From NCBI GenBank assembly GCA_013696915.1, contig JACCXR010000016.1:1-9487 (forward strand): a DNA stretch of 9,487 bases, read 5' to 3'. The number at the start of each line of letters is the position of its first letter. Position 1 is the stretch's first letter. Source of the DNA: Euzebyaceae bacterium (GTDB taxonomy: Bacteria > Actinomycetota > Nitriliruptoria > Euzebyales > Egibacteraceae). This document shows, piece after piece, positions 6,231-9,487 of the stretch. The position numbers and the translations under genes were made by a program. The notes beneath the pieces were generated by a model. That model was not told where the DNA came from and searched no databases. It saw only the letters and a list, made by a program, of their open reading frames with translations.

Positions 6231-6436
6231 TGCGACGTTCGCGCGGAATACCGCGCCGACGTCGCACTCGAGCCGCCCCACCCCGGCCGGGCGGGCACCC
6301 GCTGCGACGTTCGCGCGGAATACCGGGCCGACGTCGCACTCGAGCCGCCGCACCCCGGCCGGGCGGGCACCCGCTGCGGAATCCCGCGCCGATGTCGCGC
6401 CCGGGATCCCGGCGTCCCGGCCGGGCGGACACCCGC
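6231..6436. repeat. 72-bp tandem repeat, 2.9 copies
   Basis: Copy 1 is 6231-6302 and copy 2 is 6303-6374, identical at 70 of 72 positions. Copy 3 (6375-6436) is more diverged and lacks ten internal bases. Each unit starts TGCGACGTTC or a remnant of it and ends GGCCGGGCGGGCACCCGC or close to it. Copy 1 contains the perfect hairpin CGCGG-AATA-CCGCG; copy 2 has it with one mismatch. The period is a multiple of three, so every frame that stays open gives a 24-residue repeat, but none of these looks like a protein. The array ends 27 bases before the -10 box of the acyltransferase gene. Two nearly identical copies indicate a recent duplication. Confidence 0.88.
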
Positions 6437-6439
6437 CTG

Positions 6440-6469
6440 CCCGGCGCCGGGGTTCCCGCGGTCTACCAT
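6440..6469 (+). promoter_or_regulatory. Candidate promoter of the MBOAT / SGNH operon
   Basis: TACCAT at 6464-6469 fits the -10 pattern and would start an mRNA near 6476, leaving a leader of about 50 bases. A perfect 12-base palindrome CCCGGCGCCGGG (6440-6451) lies 12 bases upstream of the -10 box and could be an operator. No good -35 hexamer is seen. AAAAGGG nine bases before ATG 6525, or GGGAG directly before it, could serve as the ribosome site. Confidence 0.4.
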
Positions 6470-6524
6470 CTCCGGTGTCCTCGCCGAACCCGATCGCGCG
6501 GCGCGCGCAAAAGGGCACCGGGAG

Positions 6525-7937
6525 ATGCTGTTCCCCACCATCGACTTCGCGATCTTCTTCGTGATCGTGCTCACCGCCAGCTGGCTCTTGATGCCGCACC
6601 GTGGCTGGTGGAAGTTGTTCGTGCTCGTTGCGAGCTACGTCTTCTACGGCTGGTGGGACTGGCGGTTCGTCGGGCTCCTCGCCGGCTCGACGCTGGTGAA
6701 CCACGCCGCCGCGACAGTCCTCGGCCGTCTCCGCGCAGGGCGCGCCAGGCGCCTCGTCCTCGGGGTCGCCCTCGCCGCAAATCTCGGGGGCCTCGCCTGG
6801 TTCAAGTACTACGGGTTTTTCGTGAGCTCGGCCGCGAACCTGATCACGGGACTCGGCCTGGAGCCGAGCCTCCCGCTGCTTCAGATCGTGCTGCCGGTCG
6901 GGATCTCGTTCTTCACGTTCCAGGCGATCAGCTACGTCGTCGACGTGTATCGGGGCGACTTCCGGCCCGCGCCGTTGATCGACTTCGCCGTGTACCTCTC
7001 CTTCTTCCCGCAGCTGGTCGCCGGCCCGATCGTGCGGGCACAGGACCTCATCCCGCAGCTTCGACGCCGCCAGGACCCGCGCAGCATCGACGGCAGCCGT
7101 GGCTTCTGGCTGATCGCCGGCGGACTGTTCAAGAAGGTCGTGGTCGCGAACGTGCTCGCGACCCAGCTCGTCGACCCGGTGTTCGCGAACCCGGCGCTGC
7201 ACTCCTCCCCCGAGATCCTCGCCGCGGTGTACGGCTACGCCGTGCAGATCTACGCCGACTTCAGCGGTTACACCGACATCGCCATCGGTTGCGCGCTCCT
7301 GCTGGGCTTCCGCTTCCCGCGCAACTTCGACGTGCCCTACACGGCGCGCTCCCTGCAGGACTTCTGGCGCCGGTGGCACATCACCCTGTCGACCTGGCTG
7401 CGGGATTACCTGTACGTCGCGCTCGGCGGCTCGCGCGGCGGCCACCGCAGGACGGCCCGCAACCTGCTGATCACGATGCTGCTGGGAGGTCTGTGGCACG
7501 GCGCGGCGTGGACGTTCGTGTTCTGGGGCGGGATCCACGGAGCGTGGCTGGCCGCCGAGCGGGCGCTGTCAGCGCGCCGTCCGGCTGACGCACCCACCAG
7601 CCGCCTCCGGGAGGTCGGTCGCTGGTTCGTGACCTTCCACGTCGTGTGCCTGGCCTGGATCTTCTTCCGCGCCGAGTCGCTGGGGGCGGCCGGATCGATG
7701 CTGCTGCGCCTGATGACCGCCTGGGGGCCGGCGACGATCGTGACGCCGGCGCTCGTGCTGCTGATCGCCGCCGCGATCGCGGTCCAGTTCGTCCCCCGCG
7801 GCGTCGGGGCCCGCCTCCAGGCCGTGTTCTCCCGGCTCGCGCCGGTACCCCAGGGTGCGGTCCTCGCGCTCGCGCTGTTCGCCATCGACGCCCTCGGTCC
7901 GGAGGGTATCGCACCCTTCATCTACTTCCAGTTCTGA
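6525..7937 (+). CDS. MBOAT family membrane O-acyltransferase (AlgI/DltB type)
   Basis: The 470-residue product begins MLFPTIDFAIFF, the usual AlgI-type start, and ends APFIYFQF, the usual end, so it is full length. It has about ten hydrophobic segments. Family motifs are SYVFYGWWD (37-45), LAWFKYYGFF (90-99), LPVGISFFTFQAISYVVDVYRG (123-144), FFPQLVAGPI (160-169), YADFSGYTDIAIG (243-255), FWRRWHITLSTWLRDY with His285, and GGLWHGAAWTF with the catalytic His325. MBOAT proteins of this group take an acyl donor on the cytoplasmic side and pass the acyl group across the membrane to an extracellular acceptor: alginate (AlgI), peptidoglycan (PatA) or teichoic acid (DltB). No polymer biosynthesis gene is visible to name the acceptor. 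The stop overlaps the next start as TGATG, so the SGNH partner is translationally coupled. The motifs and length match AlgI-like proteins most closely. Confidence 0.95.
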   Translation: MLFPTIDFAIFFVIVLTASWLLMPHRGWWKLFVLVASYVFYGWWDWRFVGLLAGSTLVNHAAATVLGRLRAGRARRLVLGVALAANLGGLAWFKYYGFFVSSAANLITGLGLEPSLPLLQIVLPVGISFFTFQAISYVVDVYRGDFRPAPLIDFAVYLSFFPQLVAGPIVRAQDLIPQLRRRQDPRSIDGSRGFWLIAGGLFKKVVVANVLATQLVDPVFANPALHSSPEILAAVYGYAVQIYADFSGYTDIAIGCALLLGFRFPRNFDVPYTARSLQDFWRRWHITLSTWLRDYLYVALGGSRGGHRRTARNLLITMLLGGLWHGAAWTFVFWGGIHGAWLAAERALSARRPADAPTSRLREVGRWFVTFHVVCLAWIFFRAESLGAAGSMLLRLMTAWGPATIVTPALVLLIAAAIAVQFVPRGVGARLQAVFSRLAPVPQGAVLALALFAIDALGPEGIAPFIYFQF

Positions 7938-9019
7938 TGGCCCAGAGCACCCCGCCCCTCAGCCCTCGCGCCCGTCGCCCCATGCCGGCCGGCCGGGCGA
8001 TCCTCGTCATGGTGATCGCGCTGGGGCTCGGGTCGCTGCTGAACATCTCGAGCCTGCGGGAGGCGGCCGAGCGCCAGCCGTTCGGGTGGCGGCGGAGCGT
8101 GGGCCTCGTGCTCGTGGCGCCGCTCGACGGGGTCAGTGCCGTGCTCGGCCTGAACCAGCCGCGGGTGATGCTCGACGACGCGCTCGGCCGCGAGACGCCG
8201 GGGACGTCGATCAGCGCTGCCAGCCGGCGACCGGCCGACCCGGCGTTCGCCTCACGCCGGGCGGAGGCGGGAGCGCCCTCCGAGGAGCCGGTGCCGGTTG
8301 CGCCCACGCCGACGGTGCCTGCGACCCCCGAACCGCGGACCTTCAGCGCCGCGGACCCGCTGCGCGTCTGGGTGATCGGCGACTCCCTGACCGAGCAGCT
8401 GGCCCCGGCCCTGAAGGACGTGACGGCCGCCACGGACGCCGCCGTCACCGAGCACGAGTTCCACTACTCCTCGGGCCTGTCCCGACCCGACTTCTTCGAC
8501 TGGCCCGCGCGCCTCGACGAGCTCGCTCTGGGGGCGGATCCGGATGTCTGGGTCGTCATGGTGGGCGCCAACGACGCCCAGGACATCCGTTCCGAGCAGG
8601 GGTACCTCAGCGTGGGCACCGACGCGTGGGAGGCGGAGTACCGCAGGCGGGTCGGCGCGGTTTCCGCGCAGCTGACCTCCACCGGCCAGCAGGTCGTGTG
8701 GGTCGGCCAGCCGGTCATGCGCTCCGCGACGTTCGCAGGGCGGATGAACTACCTGAACTCGATCTACGCGAGTGAAGCCGAGCGCCACGAGGGCGTCACC
8801 TACATCGACTCCTGGACACTTTTCCAGGGCCAGGATGGCGGCTATGCGGCGTACCTCCCCGACGGGGCCGGCACGGCCACGCTCATGCGCCTCGGCGACG
8901 GGGTCCACCTCACACGCGCCGGGGGCGACCGCCTGGCGGCCGCCGTGTTCGGCGTGATCGACGAGCGGTGGGGTCTCAGCCGCGTGGCCTCGGCCATCGC
9001 CACGCCCGCCTCGCCGTAG
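7937..9019 (+). CDS. Membrane-anchored SGNH/GDSL hydrolase-fold protein (DUF459-like)
   Basis: The 360-residue product has a short basic start, one membrane segment (about 20-38, AILVMVIALGLGSLLNISS) acting as signal anchor, a Pro/Thr/Ala-rich linker (about 95-138) and a C-terminal SGNH domain. The SGNH landmarks are complete: Ser150 in VIGDSLTEQ, Gly180 in YSSGLSRPDFFDW, Asn212 in MVGANDAQD, and Asp321-His324 in GDGVHLTRAGG. The domain should lie outside the membrane. In comparable pairs (AlgJ/AlgX with AlgI, PatB with PatA) the SGNH partner completes acyl transfer to the polymer. The overlap with the MBOAT stop and the intact triad support a transferase or esterase working with that protein. 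The ATG at 7937 is the only start that fits the coupling and keeps the membrane segment. A lone extracellular esterase is the alternative. Confidence 0.92.
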   Translation: MAQSTPPLSPRARRPMPAGRAILVMVIALGLGSLLNISSLREAAERQPFGWRRSVGLVLVAPLDGVSAVLGLNQPRVMLDDALGRETPGTSISAASRRPADPAFASRRAEAGAPSEEPVPVAPTPTVPATPEPRTFSAADPLRVWVIGDSLTEQLAPALKDVTAATDAAVTEHEFHYSSGLSRPDFFDWPARLDELALGADPDVWVVMVGANDAQDIRSEQGYLSVGTDAWEAEYRRRVGAVSAQLTSTGQQVVWVGQPVMRSATFAGRMNYLNSIYASEAERHEGVTYIDSWTLFQGQDGGYAAYLPDGAGTATLMRLGDGVHLTRAGGDRLAAAVFGVIDERWGLSRVASAIATPASP

Positions 9020-9022
9020 TTG

Positions 9023-9040
9023 CGGCGCGGCTCGGCGCCG
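9023..9040 (+). terminator. Weak hairpin after the SGNH gene
   Basis: CGGCGC and GCGCCG pair over six base pairs around a six-base loop, starting four bases after the stop codon. No T-tract follows. Position suggests a terminator, but in DNA this GC-rich such stems arise easily. Confidence 0.25.
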
Positions 9041-9129
9041 AATGCGGTTCGACGGGCATGGGTGGCCAAGTCGCACGGCCTGCTCGATCACGGTGCGTCA
9101 ATGCAATGGCAATTTGGGACTACTGCTGG

Positions 9130-9149
9130 TAGATATGGCCGAGTAGGCT
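9130..9149 (+). promoter_or_regulatory. AT-richer region with -10 like hexamers before the secreted protein gene
   Basis: The stretch 9098-9150 is clearly less GC-rich than the rest and holds two -10 like hexamers, TAGATA at 9130-9135 and TAGGCT at 9144-9149. Neither has a good -35 at 16-18 bases. Starting from the second would leave a leader of about 40 bases before the start codon. Confidence 0.35.
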
Positions 9150-9185
9150 TGGGTCCGCCCCGCCGATCGACGTCGTCCAAAAGCC

Positions 9186-9190
9186 GAAGG
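9186..9190 (+). promoter_or_regulatory. Shine-Dalgarno site that favours the TTG 9198 start
   Basis: GAAGG is seven bases before TTG 9198 and only one base before GTG 9192. Spacing therefore favours the rarer TTG codon for the secreted protein gene. Confidence 0.45.
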
Positions 9191-9197
9191 TGTGCCC

Positions 9198-9487
9198 TTG
9201 CATCGACTTCTCTGCCTGGGACCGGTTCGCTCGGTCGCGTTCCTGGGGCTGAGCGCGCTTTTCATCGCCGCCGTGCCGGCATGGGCCGCGGAGAGCTCCA
9301 GCGGCGATGAAGCCAGCAGCGGGGAAGCGGTCGCGCTCGGAGAGCCCACCGGTCCCACTCCCGGCGAGAGCCTCCCCCCGGGGCCGCCACCCGGGCAAGG
9401 TCCGGGCGGCGGCGGACCTCCGGGGCAGGGCGGCACTCCACCGGGGCAGGGACCCGGCGGCGGCGGACCTCCGGGGCAGGGCGGCAC
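9198..9487 (+). CDS. Secreted Gly/Pro/Gln-rich repeat protein, 5' part (3' end outside window)
   Basis: The frame runs off the right edge after about 96 residues. It starts with a signal peptide: a basic start, a hydrophobic core (VAFLGLSALFIAAV) and a VPAWA-AE cleavage site. An acidic Ser-rich stretch follows (AESSSGDEASSGEAV), then a collagen-like region of PPGQG and GGGGPPGQGG units with a 17-residue period. The product should be exported and is probably disordered or extended in this part. I chose TTG 9198 because GAAGG (9186-9190) lies seven bases before it. GTG 9192 is in the same frame and adds two residues, but it sits one base from that ribosome site. I do not recognise the family; it could be a cell-surface or matrix protein with a domain beyond the window. 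Confidence 0.72.
   Translation, partial: MHRLLCLGPVRSVAFLGLSALFIAAVPAWAAESSSGDEASSGEAVALGEPTGPTPGESLPPGPPPGQGPGGGGPPGQGGTPPGQGPGGGGPPGQGG
9405..9487 (+). repeat. 51-bp in-frame tandem repeat encoding a 17-residue unit
   Basis: The unit starts with a GGC GGC GGC GGA run at 9405 and again at 9456, giving a period of 51 bp. The second copy is cut by the window edge after 32 bases, all identical to the first. Each unit encodes GGGGPPGQGGTPPGQGP. The array may continue beyond the window. Confidence 0.8.

Noticed and set aside
6231..6436. CRISPR-like array
   Set aside because: Units are contiguous 72-bp tandem copies with no variable spacers, and no cas genes are present.
5928..7538. 536-residue minus-strand frame that includes the 72-bp repeat as a 24-residue protein repeat
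   Set aside because: It is antisense to the MBOAT gene for most of its length, and the repeat reads equally openly in several frames, so there is no sign of protein selection.
4916..7588. 890-residue open frame on the plus strand
   Set aside because: Runs antisense through the Nif3 gene and out of frame through the MBOAT gene, both well supported; the product is low-complexity Arg/Gly/Pro.
9098..9487. Minus-strand Pro/Gly/Cys-rich frame at the right edge
   Set aside because: Antisense of the secreted protein; the plus frame has a signal peptide and ribosome site, the minus frame has neither.

Overview
The window is about 70 percent or more GC, with GTG starts, ATGA and GTGA gene overlaps and TANNNT promoters that put the +1 on or next to the start codon. 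It also carries a Nif3 / zinc-ribbon gene pair that I know from Mycobacterium (Rv2230c-Rv2229c). Together these suggest a chromosomal segment of an actinobacterium, perhaps a deep-branching lineage such as Acidimicrobiia or Nitriliruptoria. The sequence alone does not fix the lineage. I see no phage, plasmid, transposase, CRISPR or tRNA signal.

Layout. (1) 1-774, plus: the 3' part of a RecB-like PD-(D/E)XK nuclease with a C-terminal Fe-S type cysteine triad. (2) About 753-1166, minus: the RNase P RNA gene rnpB, class A. Its 3' strand of helix P1 runs into the end of the nuclease gene. (3) 1177-1279: two near-identical 47-bp direct repeats just upstream of rnpB, then about 390 bp of GC-rich DNA without a convincing gene. 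(4) 1671-3562, plus: a two-gene operon with an ATGA overlap, encoding a DmpA-type (S58) self-cleaving aminopeptidase and an alpha/beta hydrolase. (5) 3654-3869, minus: a small DUF5678-like gene with a good Shine-Dalgarno site, broken by an in-frame TAA at codon 13. (6) 3993-5917, minus: a two-gene operon with a GTGA overlap, Nif3-like metal protein then coiled-coil zinc-ribbon protein, started by an apparently leaderless promoter and followed by a hairpin. (7) 5918-6524: a spacer with a doubtful small membrane ORF, a 72-bp tandem repeat (2.9 copies) and a candidate promoter. (8) 6525-9019, plus: an AlgI/DltB-type MBOAT O-acyltransferase overlapping (TGATG) a membrane-anchored SGNH/DUF459 protein. 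(9) 9198 to the right edge, plus: the start of a secreted Gly/Pro/Gln-rich protein with a 17-residue tandem repeat.

How the genes fit together. Most genes are housekeeping or conserved accessory functions: tRNA 5' processing, a DNA nuclease, peptide and ester hydrolysis, and the widely conserved Nif3 and zinc-ribbon proteins. The most coherent system is the MBOAT plus SGNH pair. By analogy with AlgI/AlgJ, PatA/PatB and DltB/DltD, it should move an acyl (probably acetyl) group across the membrane onto an extracellular polymer that cannot be identified here. The secreted low-complexity protein next to it could be a surface component, but that link is only proximity. I do not see a clearly new defence or mobile system. 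The best second-look items are the broken small gene, the 72-bp repeat array before the acylation operon, the paired 47-bp repeats at rnpB, and the identical geometry of two leaderless promoters.
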